A stretch of DNA of 37,873 nt from contig JBNGIS010023567.1 of the NCBI GenBank assembly GCA_049999725.1, positions 1 to 37,873 on the forward strand, given 5' to 3'. The position numbers and the translations under genes are program-made. The notes under the pieces were generated by a model that saw only the letters and a program-made list of their open reading frames with translations, was not told the origin of the DNA and did no database searches. Of this stretch, positions 10,371-19,611 are shown piece by piece (within the stretch, counting starts at the first letter, position 1; each line of letters begins with the position of its first letter). The stretch comes from Haplomitrium mnioides (Eukaryota; Marchantiophyta; Haplomitriopsida; Calobryales).

Positions 10371-10976
10371 AAAAATTTGAGCCCTTTTCCACTTGAACCT
10401 CACAATCCAAGTAAGACCATACAAATCTGTGGCTTGTCCTAGCATATGGCATCACTCAATCTCAACGTCAGATGCAACAACAATGGGACTAGTGGAAAAC
10501 CCCATTGCCCTCTCTCTCACATCAACATTGGGTTTGAGCAGCTTCTGCAAGGTTGCATCCCAAATAAGACCAGAGCCTCTTACGCAAAATACAGAAAATG
10601 TAAGGTGACTCACCAATACATCAATTGGCCCCGCTCCAACTAAGTAGTCCGTGCACAGCAATAAGATATCGGCCAACAGTGGATGCAGATAACCTTGCAC
10701 TACACTAACTGAAAGCAATTGTAGAAATCGCTCAACCATCAGCACCTCATGCCTCAAGGAGATTCTGCGAGCAATCTCACCCTTCTCCACATACAAATAT
10801 TGCCAAACTGGAATCCCTACTTGGAGCACAAAAGCTAACCCTGTACTAATGCCTCCGGACAACTCCAACAAACAACAACCATCAATAAGATACTTCCATG
10901 AAATCGGTATAGTATCTTGTGGTGAAAGATTCACAAGTCCAAGTGTGACAAAACCATCCAATGCAAAATGTGGCAC
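10371..10976 (-). pseudogene. C5-cytosine DNA methyltransferase remnant in a retroelement
   Basis: The minus-strand frame from Met at 10976 reads 174 codons to a TGA at 10452-10454 and continues in the same frame. C5-MTase landmarks appear in order. Motif I is LLELSGGISTGLAFVL (residues 36-51; family pattern xLFxGxGxxG, SAM binding). Motif II is YLYVEKGEIARR (60-71). A motif III-like segment is QGYLHPLLADILLL (94-107). The start of motif IV is GPIDVLVSH (116-124). The catalytic Pro-Cys-Gln expected next is absent: the frame jumps to GSGLIWDATLQKLL and RERAMGF (motif IX-like, 154-160), then LGQATDLYGLTWIV (motif X-like). Motifs V to VIII and the target-recognition region are thus deleted in frame at about 10596-10607. 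SAM-dependent CpG methylation would be the ancestral activity; this copy cannot perform it. A host DNMT pseudogene is less likely given gag and PR upstream and integrase downstream. Confidence 0.62.
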
Positions 10977-11171
10977 AAATACATCTTGCTAAATATTCTC
11001 AACTAATCTAGATGCATGTAATTGCCACAACTTCTCCTTACTTCTGCTAATAGGAATCACTTTACTTGACAACGATGTTGGCCTTGCAACCTTTGAAGAC
11101 GCTTCATCAACAGAAGGAATGTTGGCTGAATGTGAATTCCTTTCAAACAAGTAAGAGTAGTTAGTGATCAC
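10977..11171 (-). pseudogene. Linker between protease-like and methyltransferase domains
   Basis: In frame with the DNMT remnant and separated from it by one TAG stop (10989-10991). It reads EKLWQLHASRLVENI then QDVFVPHFALDGFVTL. No domain is recognised. Its frame continuity shows that DNMT was part of a larger polyprotein, not a separate gene. Confidence 0.5.
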
Positions 11172-11830
11172 CCCACAAAAATGCTAATAATGCCATAGGT
11201 TGTGATATTGGACCCCCAACTAGTCCACTGAATCTGACAAGCAACTTGCTCAATTGTGCCTCTCTAGATTGCCATCTTAATTGATAGGACACTGATTTGT
11301 CCCAAAAATCAATAGTGAACCTCATGGGATATAGCACCATGCATCCCACCAAAACATCATAAGACTCAGCCTTGGGAAGTATGGCTCGAGCGCTCACTTA
11401 TGAGCTATATGTGGGATGACTAGCTTGCACTCTAAGCTTGATCTCTCCACGTGTGATGTGTTGCATGGGTGAAGGTCCTCCCAATAAAGTCTGAATTAGA
11501 AAAGGGTAGATCTCTACATCTCCGAGCCTCAATCCCAATCCTTGCACAACTTACTTGTCTAACATCAATGGTTATGCATTTGTATCTAAAAGTACTCTGG
11601 CTGGCTTATACACCACATTTGAGGGACCAACAAGTCAAAAGATACCACTCCGATTGTTGATGAACACCACACTAAGTTTGAATCTTGTACTTTCAAATGC
11701 TAGTCGGGTTGATAGCTCCATCAACCATGGCGCAATAGCGTGCTATGTCTCACCTCAAGATGTAGAGGCACTTGCGTCAACTGCTCTACTCATAGGTCTC
11801 ACTTCCATACTGGAAGAAGCACCTTGAGCC
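11172..11830 (-). pseudogene. Retropepsin-like aspartic protease remnant
   Basis: On the minus strand VYKPARVLLDTNA places a D-T-x-A active-site signature at 11586-11575; Asn replaces the usual Gly. The stop after it (TAA, CAA expected) is followed by PLMLDK and VVQGLGLRLGDVEIYPF. Further on, ESYDVLVGCMVLYPM (within 11397-11161) fits the second hydrophobic-hydrophobic-Gly strand (xDVLVG) of retropepsin-like proteases. The enzyme would cut the polyprotein. There are several stops and a frameshift near 11165. The DTGAxPLML type differs from the DSG type of families 1 and 2 in this window, supporting a distinct lineage. Confidence 0.6.
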
Positions 11831-11967
11831 TCCTTACATAATATGGTTGCCAACTTGAACACTTTAGTTGGTGTGACTCCTCTCGTCAGCACATTCATAA
11901 CTTAAAATATGGGTTTCTGGACCACTAATCTGGCTATCTCAATAGCAGAAGACACACTCCCTTCCAC

Positions 11968-12423
11968 TTAAGCTAACCTCTCCATCTCCTTGGAAGCATG
12001 AGTTGGATGCATGGAAGTAGTCCTTACCAAGTTTGTCAACTCAAGTGGCTGTGGAAGCCTTACCTGATGGTGAGCATCCCTCCTTTGAGGATCTGACTCC
12101 ATTGCTGCTTCTCTAGGCTTAATAGCCTTGCATGCTGCTCTGGTCACCATCATAGAAAAATCAACGTGGGCTGTCCCACACATAAATCCTATACTAGCTA
12201 ATCCTTTATCAACTACATATGAAGTGGAGGCTTCACCTTCAGAGTTGGGCCTCGTATGTGCTGTAGTCATGGCAGCTAAATGTTGCTTCAACTGTACAAT
12301 CCTAGCATCCACAATAACTGTTGGGACACCCACCTCAACTCTCCCAACTAGTGATGCTCCTCGGGTACGACCACCTTGCCCGCATATGCCTTGCTCACAT
12401 ATGCAAGCTCTTCCTTGTCGCAT
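11968..12423 (-). pseudogene. Gag-protease linker, open for 151 codons
   Basis: Minus-strand open frame from Met at 12423. It is low in recognisable structure, with a Gly/Arg-rich start (GRACICEQGICGQGGRTRGAS) and later STSYVVDKGLASIGF. It lies directly downstream of the CCHC knuckle and upstream of the DTxA site, so it is most likely the polyprotein spacer. I recognise no catalytic motif. Length without stops is notable for this decayed element, but no independent function is implied. Confidence 0.45.
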
Positions 12424-12442
12424 CTCTGAGTGAAGCGAAAAA

Positions 12443-12484
12443 ACACCTATCTTTGATGTGACTCATGACCCCACAATGGTCACA
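12443..12484 (-). pseudogene. gag: Gag zinc knuckle (CCHC), residues intact
   Basis: The minus strand reads CDHCGVMSHIKDRC, an exact C-x2-C-x4-H-x4-C nucleocapsid knuckle that binds element RNA. All four zinc ligands are present, unlike the knuckles of family 1 in this window. The coding frame shifts just downstream. Confidence 0.85.
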
Positions 12485-13528
12485 TTGTTGCTAGTCAATT
12501 GCACTTATATCTCTCGAATGTGTTGCTCGTGGCTTCTATGTTTCTAGACAAAAAAATTTGCAAATGATCTCCACCACATGTCAAACAACCTGACTGCTTA
12601 CCCGCATAAGATGGCAAAGATTATTGTCCTCCAACTTTTTGGCCCTTCTGTGATATAGACTATGATGTAGATCTTGTTAGAGACACAGACTTTGGCGATT
12701 CTTTATAAAAACCAACAACTATTATTCTCTCATTCACCAGGTTGAGCTCAATACGCTTTGATAATGTAAACTCAATGGCTAGAGTAGGATAAGAATCCCT
12801 AAGAAGGGTGACATCTCTCACTCTTCTGCTCAAATCCCTATCAAGGATAGAATGCAAAAAACTAAACAACCTGAGCCTCTGTCACCCCCTTTGTGGCATT
12901 GAATGAGCCTTCTCATCTTGGTGCAGGCTTCTCTCAAGCTCTCTCCAGTCTTGCGTTGGAACTCCTGAAGACTTTTCAGCTTATCTGTCCTCACGCCATA
13001 GTAATTCTACCTCAAAAGCTCAAAACTTTAAATGATATGGCTAAACAATAGGATCCTTCCACTCTTTGTTGCAGTGACTGGAACAAGTGTACTAAAAACT
13101 CCTCCGACCCCTGATGCACCAACAATGTGGCTAGTGCCACTAAAAGATTATGTATGGGTCATAGGGTAATGGGCATTGACCCATCCACCATAGGTAATAG
13201 AGACATAATTGGGTGACCAATACTGTCTCCACTCCTCAATCTCAATCAAATAAGCACGCCAAAATTCATGGCTATCATCCATAGGCGGCCATTCCAAGTG
13301 TTAAAACAAACCTTTCCATGTCATAAAAGGTGTAAAGAGATCAGAGTTCCGCAATGTTTGCAAATCACACCAAGTATCAAACTCTTGGATGAAATCATCC
13401 AGATCAATGGTTCTTATTGCACCAGAGAATCTCCTCGGCTTCATACATCTCATCCATATCCCAAGACAATCGGGAATGTACTTGAGTGCTAGAAAGAGTT
13501 TCCTCCTCTTCGTTCGATGTATGGTCAC
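12485..13528 (-). pseudogene. gag: Gag capsid remnant of methyltransferase-type element
   Basis: From 13528 on the minus strand the frame includes FIQEFDTWCDLQTLRN (about residues 46-61), TWKGLFQHLE and PPMDD, then shifts and continues with EFWRAYLIEIEEWRQYW and YGGWVNAHYP. Near 12990-12900 it reads LKSLQEFQRKTGESLREACTKMRRLIQC, a typical retrotransposon gag helix pair. FSFLHSILDRDLSRRVRDVTL (ending near 12800) and EFTLSKRIELNL follow before the knuckle. Capsid and nucleocapsid assemble the cytoplasmic particle. Several frameshifts and stops occur. Identification is from the LQ-E-R-GESL-xAxxxM-x-RL pattern, the following CCHC knuckle and the protease beyond. Confidence 0.7.
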
Positions 13529-14972
13529 TTACTAGCTATGGAGTCACTCCTACTACAGGTCAAAATTGGATGCCACAACAAGTGACGCTGTACCGCAACC
13601 TTCCACTCCCTAGCTCTGTGTTAACCTTTGCTCGGCTACACACACTCACAGCTCACAGGTTGTGCTATTACCACTCAACCACTTGCCCTCAAGTAGGCTG
13701 AAATGACCAAGTCAGCACAAGTGACCATTCCTTCTCTTCTGGATAGGGTACATTTTGCTTGCTAATCCTAGTTGATTGGTCTTCTTCTCAACCTAGGCAC
13801 AAAATTGACAACAAATCAAAACAAAATATGGTTGCTCTTCTCATGAGCACCGTAGATTGATCTTCGATTTTTTGCAAACAGGTTTTCAGATTTTTCTGCT
13901 TCACTGTAGCAAAAATCTGGGGTTCCAGATAGCATGCGCCCTAGGAGCGTGCTGGTGGACTCCTACCACCATTGCACCGCTCAGCATAGGGTCTGGTTCA
14001 GCCTCTTTTTCAATTTAATATTTTAATATTTTAATAATTTAATAATTTTTTCACTAAAAATTCTGTTTTGAATTTTGATTAGTGTTCAATCACCCATGCT
14101 TTGTGTTGCAAACATACTTCTGGAAGTGGGTCACTTTTGAACCTCTCACCAAATTTTTGAAATGTCAATTGCTTCTTCATTGGTTGTAATTTTAACAACT
14201 TGCTACTTCCAGAACTGCTTGTGCACTTGGAGCTTGCTCGTGTATACCTCCAACCACCTTTATAAAGCTTAGCGCAAGGTTTTGGGCTAATTTTGCTCTT
14301 CGTTGGTCGAACCAAGGCTTTTCCCTTACCTTCAAAACAGAGTCGTTGTCTCTTGGACTTGTCCAAGTCTTGTTAAGAGATTCACTATGCCCTTTTCTAC
14401 TCCAACATACCACGTACTCTGCAATTTCACGGTGCAAGAATTCTCTTGGTCTTCATCTACAATTACCAAAATCTGCTACCACATAAACCAAAAATACATA
14501 GCCTCCTTCTAAAATTCCTTCTACAAATCCTCTGCAACAACATTTAAGAGATTCCCTCTTGATAAGAAAATTTTCTCAACAACAATTGTGGTGGCAACCC
14601 TTTGTTTGAAATCATGCTACTCCGTTTACTTGCTACTCCGTTTACTGCAGCTCATACAATGTTGGTTGACTTAGACTAAAGTAGATCAGTTGTTAACTCC
14701 CAAAATAGAGTATGGAGCTGTTCAAACCATGATTCATCAGAACACTAAAACTCACCCTAGTAAAATGCCTTATGTTGTAGTTGACCCTTTGTGGCAGCAA
14801 GCAAAAATGTTGCTCTACCAAATCCAACAACAACCCTTCTTTGACTTCACTCTATTGAGAACCATTGCTTGAGTGGGAGGATGGATCCTGAATGGGATCC
14901 ACATGCAGTCCTTCCCAAAGTTGAATCCTTGGAAGGATCAGTTCTTTTGTAAATATTCACAAACTAGCATAT
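13529..14972. other. Unidentified region with short open frames
   Basis: Minus frames of 95 and 81 codons (14366-14079 and 14437-14192) and scattered plus frames are present, but I recognise no family in them. The stretch may hold the leader of the methyltransferase-type element (its right LTR was not found). Around 14690-14945 (plus) MQSFPKLNPWKDQFF resembles the end of a gypsy pol (FPxFNxxDK) before the LTR-like sequence at 14973, but the match is weak. Confidence 0.4.
14615..14646. repeat. 16-bp perfect tandem duplication
   Basis: TGCTACTCCGTTTACT at 14615-14630 and 14631-14646. Confidence 0.9.
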
Positions 14973-15260
14973 TGTTAGTCATGATTAGCATTACTAGCTT
15001 AGTAGTTAGTTAAGACTAATTTAGTATACTGCCACATGTCAGTCACACAGGTAATTTTAGACAAGCTTATTTTTCTAGTGTGACTGAGAGAAAGAAGAGT
15101 CATGCATGGCAATCGCTACACGATCTAATGCTAAAATTAGCAGGATAGAAAACGTGCACTAATGGTGCGCCTTGTCATTATCGAGAAGGAGTCTTCTCGT
15201 GTATATATTCTCATGGGATATGCCATTGAGCTGATCCCCGCAAACATACATTCTGTGTAA
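14973..15260 (+). mobile_element. LTR-like promoter stretch
   Basis: It starts TGTTAGTCATGATTAGC, is non-coding, and contains a TATA-like box TATATATT at 15202-15209 about 30 bp upstream of a plausible start region. An inverted repeat GAGAAGGAGTCTTCTC sits just before it (15184-15199). The layout resembles a plant LTR, but no second copy, target duplication or primer-binding site is visible in the window. Confidence 0.35.
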
Positions 15261-15315
15261 GTCGTTTTTCATTCCTTGCTCAAAAGTCTATGTTATTTGA
15301 TCGCAAAGGAGAAGA

Positions 15316-15636
15316 GGAGGTGCCCCGTCCTTTCTAGTCGCTCAGCCACAGGGAGGCGCCCCGGTTTCGCTAATCGCGCAGACGCAGGGAGGTGCCCCGA
15401 TTTTGCTAATCGCGCAGACGCAAGGAGGCGCACCCCGTTTATTGCTAATCGCAAAGCTAGGGGAAGGCGCCCCATTTTGCTAATCGCGAATGCAAGAGGG
15501 AGGCCCCGTTTTGTGTTCATCGTGTAGAGATGAGGGAGGCCCCCATTTTGCTAATCGCAAAGGAAAGGGAGGCTCGTTTTCTGCAATCACGAAAACAGAG
15601 GGAGGCAACCTTCTTTGTTTTTATCTCTACCAGCGA
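15316..15636. repeat. CpG-rich 36-bp minisatellite (~8.5 units)
   Basis: Units start at about 15316, 15352, 15388, 15424, 15461, 15498, 15534 and 15567, with a degenerate ninth at 15600. Core: GGAGGCGCCCCG...TTTGCTAATCGCGCAGACGCA. Units 1-3 are 36 bp, units 4-5 are 37 bp and the last are 33 bp with rising divergence. The 36-bp period keeps frame: the plus strand reads a 12-residue repeat (GRRPGFANRADA and variants, 15276-15527) and the minus strand is also open (GRLPLALRLA-like, 15520-15293). It stands out as GC- and CpG-rich in an AT-rich, CpG-poor window. Confidence 0.9.
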
Positions 15637-15779
15637 TCTTGACAACGGGATTTGATAACTCGATTTGGATAAAACGAGTTCTATCTACTCACAAATAGTG
15701 ACGAGCCAGATTCGAAGTTACATTTCAGACATTCCATGTGAAATCGTTGAATCAATTTTTGTTAGGTTACGGGCCCATA
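15637..15779. other. Short unassigned stretch before element D
   Basis: No coding signal and no repeat seen. Homology to the gag of element E begins at about 15780, so this belongs with whatever carries the minisatellite. Confidence 0.4.
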
Positions 15780-16440
15780 GAAAAATTCATGAGGAGAACA
15801 ACTTTTTTAAAGCAGTTTAAAAGAAAGTTTGCTTCAAAATTTTAAAGGAGTAGATTCTATATTGACCGCAAGAACTAAACGTTGGGAGTTGGAGCAACAA
15901 AGAAGTGTTGCAAGATACATTGAAGAATTTTAAAGCTTGCAAGTCTAAATTTAAGATATGAGTTTAGCAGATGCCATTGAAATTTTTTTGCAAAGGTTAA
16001 GAAGAAAGATTCGAGAAGAGGTTATGATGTGCAACTCAAACGATGTAAACGAAGTCATCTCATTTGCCCAATGGATTTTAATGACACTAGAAATTGTGCA
16101 AACTGAAGGAAACTTAGCACCATGCCTACACAATTGAGAAATATAAGAAGAAGATATTTTCATTTCCTAAATCACCAACAAGGAGGACCAAAACATGTTA
16201 AAGAAAAGAGGATGAATGATCGGCGAGATACTTGAACAAGCTATAACTATGGTCACATATGACATATTGCACCAAATTGCAAAGTAGTACAATGCAATCA
16301 AACGCGAGTGTTTCAACGACATCTTCAAAATGTTACCAATGAAAGAGATGAAGAATATCAAGGAAATGATGGGCACTAATAAAAGAACCTTGTGGTTTTG
16401 TTGGGATAAAGAAGAAAAGTAAGAAGAACACTCAACAAAG
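15780..16440 (+). pseudogene. gag: Gag remnant of element D
   Basis: Homologous in order to the minus strand of E (about 21010-20430) and F (about 32400-31800). It contains the counterpart of IEEF followed by ADAIEIFLQRL. The zinc knuckle region near 16240-16285 reads SYNYGHI*HIAPNC: His and the last Cys survive, the first two Cys are lost, and a stop interrupts. Multiple frame changes are present. Confidence 0.75.
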
Positions 16441-16483
16441 TCAAATTTACTATATAGAAAAGCATAAAAGCAGAGGGCTAATT

Positions 16484-16765
16484 GTGGTTGATAAATTTAT
16501 AAAGCGATATGCAATAAGAGTTTTGGTGCACTCCGAGGTAGAAGAACATTATTTATCACAAGCTATAACATTGAAGTTTCAGTTGCCACTTGAAAAAGAA
16601 GAGTACAAAGTGGTGCATTCAGCATATAGCCAAAGTGAACCTATTGAAAAATTGTCTCAAAGCATGGCTTTACACATGGGTAACTATAAAAAGAAGTTGG
16701 AGTGGAAGATCATGACATTGGTGATGTACAACGCTATTATTGGAATGAAGTGGTTACGAAGATAA
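16484..16765 (+). pseudogene. pol: Protease remnant of element D
   Basis: Open for 93 codons. RVLVHSEVEEHYLSQAITLKF replaces the LVDSG-AExxYLS retropepsin active-site pattern of the family. The catalytic Asp is His and the Gly is Glu, so it is inactive. It ends in GMKWLRR, the conserved xGMxWL region before RT in gypsy elements. Confidence 0.8.
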
Positions 16766-17345
16766 AATCCGCAAGTAGATTGAAGAAGACACTCACAACA
16801 TCTTAATAGAAGATTTGAGGAGATCAAGTATAGTCTCATTCAAGACACCTACCTCTACATGTGATTGGAGCAAATTCAATCAAATATATGTGAGCTCACA
16901 ATTGATAAGAAGGACTCAAAACATAAATCTCATAGTCAATATAAGCATTTTGAATACCTTGTCATTTATTTTGGATCAACTAACGCTCTTGCAACATTTA
17001 TGGGTCTTATATATGATATTTTTTGATCTTATTTTGATAAGTTTGTTATGTCGTATTGGATGATATTCTTATTTACAACTAGAATCTTCAAGAGCATCGA
17101 TAACAACTTCATATGGTATTGAAGGTACTTCAGAATCATAAGCTATATATGAAGATGTCAAAATATGAAATTGGAAAGTGTGAGTGCATAACGAATCCAA
17201 GTTATGGACAAGAAAGTAGAGGCAATTCAAAAGTGGAAAGCTCTTAGTAATCAAACACAACTAAAAGAACTTTTGAGGCTATCCGAGTTTTATCATTGAT
17301 TTGTGAAAGGTTTTGCACAAATATCAGAACTATTGACCAAGTTGC
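16766..17345 (+). pseudogene. pol: Reverse transcriptase remnant of element D (internally deleted)
   Basis: The fingers and the DYRTLN block found in E are missing. The frame resumes with LTNAxATFMGL near 16980 and VVLDDILIYN near 17050, retaining both metal-binding aspartates. The thumb/connection text (NHKLYMKMSKYEIGK-like) follows near 17140-17190. About 500 bp present in E is absent between 16920 and 16970, so this copy is a deletion derivative. Confidence 0.75.
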
Positions 17346-18027
17346 TCAAGAAAAGTCATACATGAACATGCAAAGCTAGAGAAGAGTTGCCATTTCAAGT
17401 ATAAAAGAAATCACTTCTTCATACCCATATTTTTTTAAGTGGTATCATTCTAGATGACTAACCAAACTTTTGGTGGATGCATTGAGAAAAGCTATAGGTG
17501 GAGTTTTGCAACAAGAATGGGAGGATAGTTCACATCTTATTGCTTTATTTTCTAGAAAGTTGAGGAATACTGAGTAGAACTACGACACCACAGAGCAAGA
17601 AGAATTGGCAATTGTGTTATCAACTAAGCATTGGAAGCATTATCTAGAAGATAAAGTGTTTGTTGTTGAAACCAAGCATAGGCCTCTAATCTATCTTGAA
17701 ATGCACAAAGAGCTCTTAAAAAGAAAAAATTAATGGGCGGAGTCGCAACAACGGTTCCATATGAAGATAGTTTATATGGAAAGAAAACATCGAATTGTAG
17801 ATGCTTTGACACATATGCCTCAACTCAACATCTTGCCAGAAATCACAATTCATCCTATTTGGTGGACACAAATGTTGGCTGCAGTAAAGGAAGATGAAGA
17901 GATCATTATTGCACAACAAAAGAAATTGGTGAAAGAGCTCGGAAAATTGATTTTCTTCCAAGAAAAGGTGTGGGTTCATAATATGTTAAGCCTTGCTATG
18001 AGGTTTTGCATAAAGCACAAGATTTAA
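17346..18027 (+). pseudogene. pol: RNase H and tether remnant of element D
   Basis: The RNase H region near 17470-17720 has LVDALRKAIGGVLQQEW-like text (first acidic Asp present), HLIALFSRKLRNTE, TTEQEELAIVLSTKHWKHYL and ETKHRPLIYLE. A stop interrupts near 17577. From 17761 an 88-codon frame gives VYMERKHRIVDALTHMPQL and IIIAQQKKLVKELGKLIFFQEKVWV, the segment between RNase H and the integrase zinc finger. Confidence 0.8.
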
Positions 18028-18430
18028 CATTTGGTAGAAATGTTGGAATTGAAAAGACTTTGGACAATTTTCAACGAGTTTATTTTTGGCCTAGGATACA
18101 TCAAAATGTGGAGGCATATGTTTAGAGTTGTTTGGCTTGTCAACAAAATAGAGGTACCAATCTTAAATAGGGAGGCTTACCCATCCCCAGTCAACAATAG
18201 AAACATGTGAGTATGGATAGTGTGTCTGAGCTACAACATACTTCTACGAGCTATGACACTAGTATTGTTTGTGTGGACAAGCTTAGAAAAATGATTCATA
18301 TTTGTTCAACTACCAAATCACTGACAATACATTAGTTATCACAAATTTACTTAGAAGAAATTTACTTTCATTATCATATCTCCAAAGTTATTGTTTATGA
18401 CCATGACACTCAATTCATTGGCATGTTTTG
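18028..18430 (+). pseudogene. pol: Integrase remnant of element D
   Basis: Zinc-finger end VYFWPRIHQNVEAYV*SCLACQQN (near 18080-18150) keeps the CxxC pair. The core begins with the IVCVDKLRKMIHICPTTKS-like segment (first Asp) and ends with KVIVYDHDTQFIGMFW (second Asp). The Glu-bearing part and C-terminal domain are absent because the element stops at the D/E junction. Confidence 0.8.
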
Positions 18431-18838
18431 GCAAAACACTTGCTCTTGATTGTGTTGTACTACTCTGAAATTTGGTGCAATGTGTCCAATTCGACCACAA
18501 TTGTAATATGTTTGCATTTCTTGCCATTCTTCCATCCTTCTTTTTATAGCATTGTGTGATCCTCCTTGTTGTTCATTTGAGCGACTTAAATCTTTTTCTG
18601 TAATGTTTCCCAACTCCATACACATGAGGCGACAATGGTCAGTCTTGACAATAAACTTCTTATCTCTGAGATAATACTTCAAATGCTTGGTTGATAACAC
18701 AAACGTAGTTCCTCCGCTTTGTGGTATGGTAATTTTGCTTTGTATTGTTAAACTTTCTAGAAAAGAAAGCAATATGATGCTAACCATCCTTCCATTCTTG
18801 TTGCAAAACCCCACCTCTAGCTTTTCTCGATGCATCAA
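18410..18838 (-). pseudogene. Chimeric RNase H / gag zinc-knuckle frame
   Basis: A 142-codon minus-strand frame. Residues about 43-71 are RNase H (FVLSTKHLKYYLRDKKFIVKTDHCRL). From about residue 75 the text is gag (MELGNITEKDLSRSN, HNAIKRRMEEWQEMQ, then YYNCGRIGHIAPNF). Gag normally lies about 1.5 kb upstream of RNase H, so the join at about 18622 is a rearrangement or template switch, not a native gene. The knuckle has lost its first and last Cys (Tyr and Phe). Confidence 0.8.
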
Positions 18839-19330
18839 TTGAAAGGTGTATTAGCCATTTAGGGCCATACCATTTGAGAATAGAAGTATGAAGAAGTGAT
18901 TTCTTCAATTAGTTAAATTCCAATTCTTTTGATGCTCCCCATGTCTACGTGTGATTTTTGTTAAGAAAATTAGTCAATGGTTCTCTTATTTGTGCAAAAT
19001 CTTTTACAAATCGACAATAAAACCCAGTTAGCTCAAAAAAATCCTCTTAGTTGTGTTTGATTACTATGATCTTTCTACTTTTGAATGACCTTTACTTTCT
19101 CATCCATGACTTGAATTCCCATTGCACTCATGTGATGACTCAAGTAGTCAACCTCACTCTTTCCAGTTTCACATTTTGACATCTTAACATATAGTTTGTG
19201 GTACTAAAGTACTTTCAATACCGCTTAAAGCTATTGTTGATGCTCTTAAAGATTTTTTATGTAAATAGAAATATCATCCAAGAAAACAATAACAAACTTG
19301 TCCGAATAAGATCAAAAAATATCATTTATA
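18839..19330 (-). pseudogene. pol: RNase H N-terminal and RT thumb remnant of element E
   Basis: The minus strand carries the SIDASRKARGGVLQQEWKDG and FFSRKFNN blocks around 18840-18730 and upstream GFYCRFVKDFAQIREPLTNF (near 19010). FVIVFLDDISIY near 19290 is the catalytic loop with both aspartates intact. Multiple stops and frameshifts break the frame. Confidence 0.75.
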
Positions 19331-19611
19331 AACCTCATAAAGGCTGCAAGAGTATTAGTTAATCTAAATGCCATAACAAGATATTCACAAAGCCCATATT
19401 GACTTTGAAATGTTGTTTTTTGCACATTACCCTCCGCAATTTGGTTGTGGTTATATCGACTTCTCAAATTCAACTTGGTAAAGTAGTTTGCTCCTTGAAG
19501 TTGATCAAATAAATTGTCCATTATTGGTAATGGGTATTTGTTTTTCACTGTTTTTTGATTGAGCGTTCGGTAGTCAATGCACATCCTTATACTCCCATCT
19601 TTCTTTTTCAC
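19312..19611 (-). pseudogene. pol: Reverse transcriptase palm fragment of element E
   Basis: Open for 99 codons: KKDGSIRMCIDYRTLNQKT, NKYPLPIMDNLFDQLQGA, YFTKLNLRSRYNHNQI and YLVMAFRLTNTLAAFMRF. This is the best-preserved RT block in the window. The LNLRS codon is AGA here, where family 2 copies carry TGA. Confidence 0.9.

Larger units (their letters stand above)
8781..13700 (-). mobile_element. Methyltransferase-bearing retroelement remnant (minus strand)
   Basis: On the minus strand, from right to left, are a gag-like region (13528 to about 12435), a CCHC knuckle (12443-12484), a linker (12423-11968), a retropepsin-like region (about 11720-11160), a DNMT-like domain (10976 to about 10380), an integrase C-terminal-like stretch (10368-9897) and LTR-like repeats (9607 to about 9033). 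RT, RNase H and the integrase core were not found and are presumably deleted. The left edge is where element A stops; the right edge is uncertain. Retrotransposons that captured C5-methyltransferases are known from dinoflagellates and charophyte algae. The assignment here rests on motif reading, not a search. Confidence 0.6.
15780..18430 (+). mobile_element. Element D: family 1 chromovirus, both ends missing
   Basis: Plus-strand gag to integrase core, homologous to E and F read in reverse. The 5' LTR and leader are missing: homology begins inside gag at AAAAATTCATGAGGAGAACAAC. The 3' end stops in the integrase core at about 18430, where it abuts a minus-strand gag fragment. No chromodomain or LTR is left. 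Confidence 0.85.

Noticed and set aside
12128-12433. 101-codon plus-strand frame
   Set aside because: Antisense shadow of the minus-strand gag-protease linker of the methyltransferase-type element.
14079-14437. Host gene on the minus strand (basic, Ser/Lys-rich frames)
   Set aside because: Two overlapping frames of 95 and 81 codons without recognisable domain or splice signals that I could support; left as unidentified.
15276-15527. Arg-rich 12-residue repeat protein
   Set aside because: Openness on both strands follows from a period divisible by three without stops. There is no start context, conservation or domain to support expression, so it is reported as a minisatellite.
18410-18838. 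142-codon minus-strand frame as a genuine gene
   Set aside because: It joins RNase H text to gag zinc-knuckle text in the wrong order, which is explained by rearrangement between two family 1 copies.
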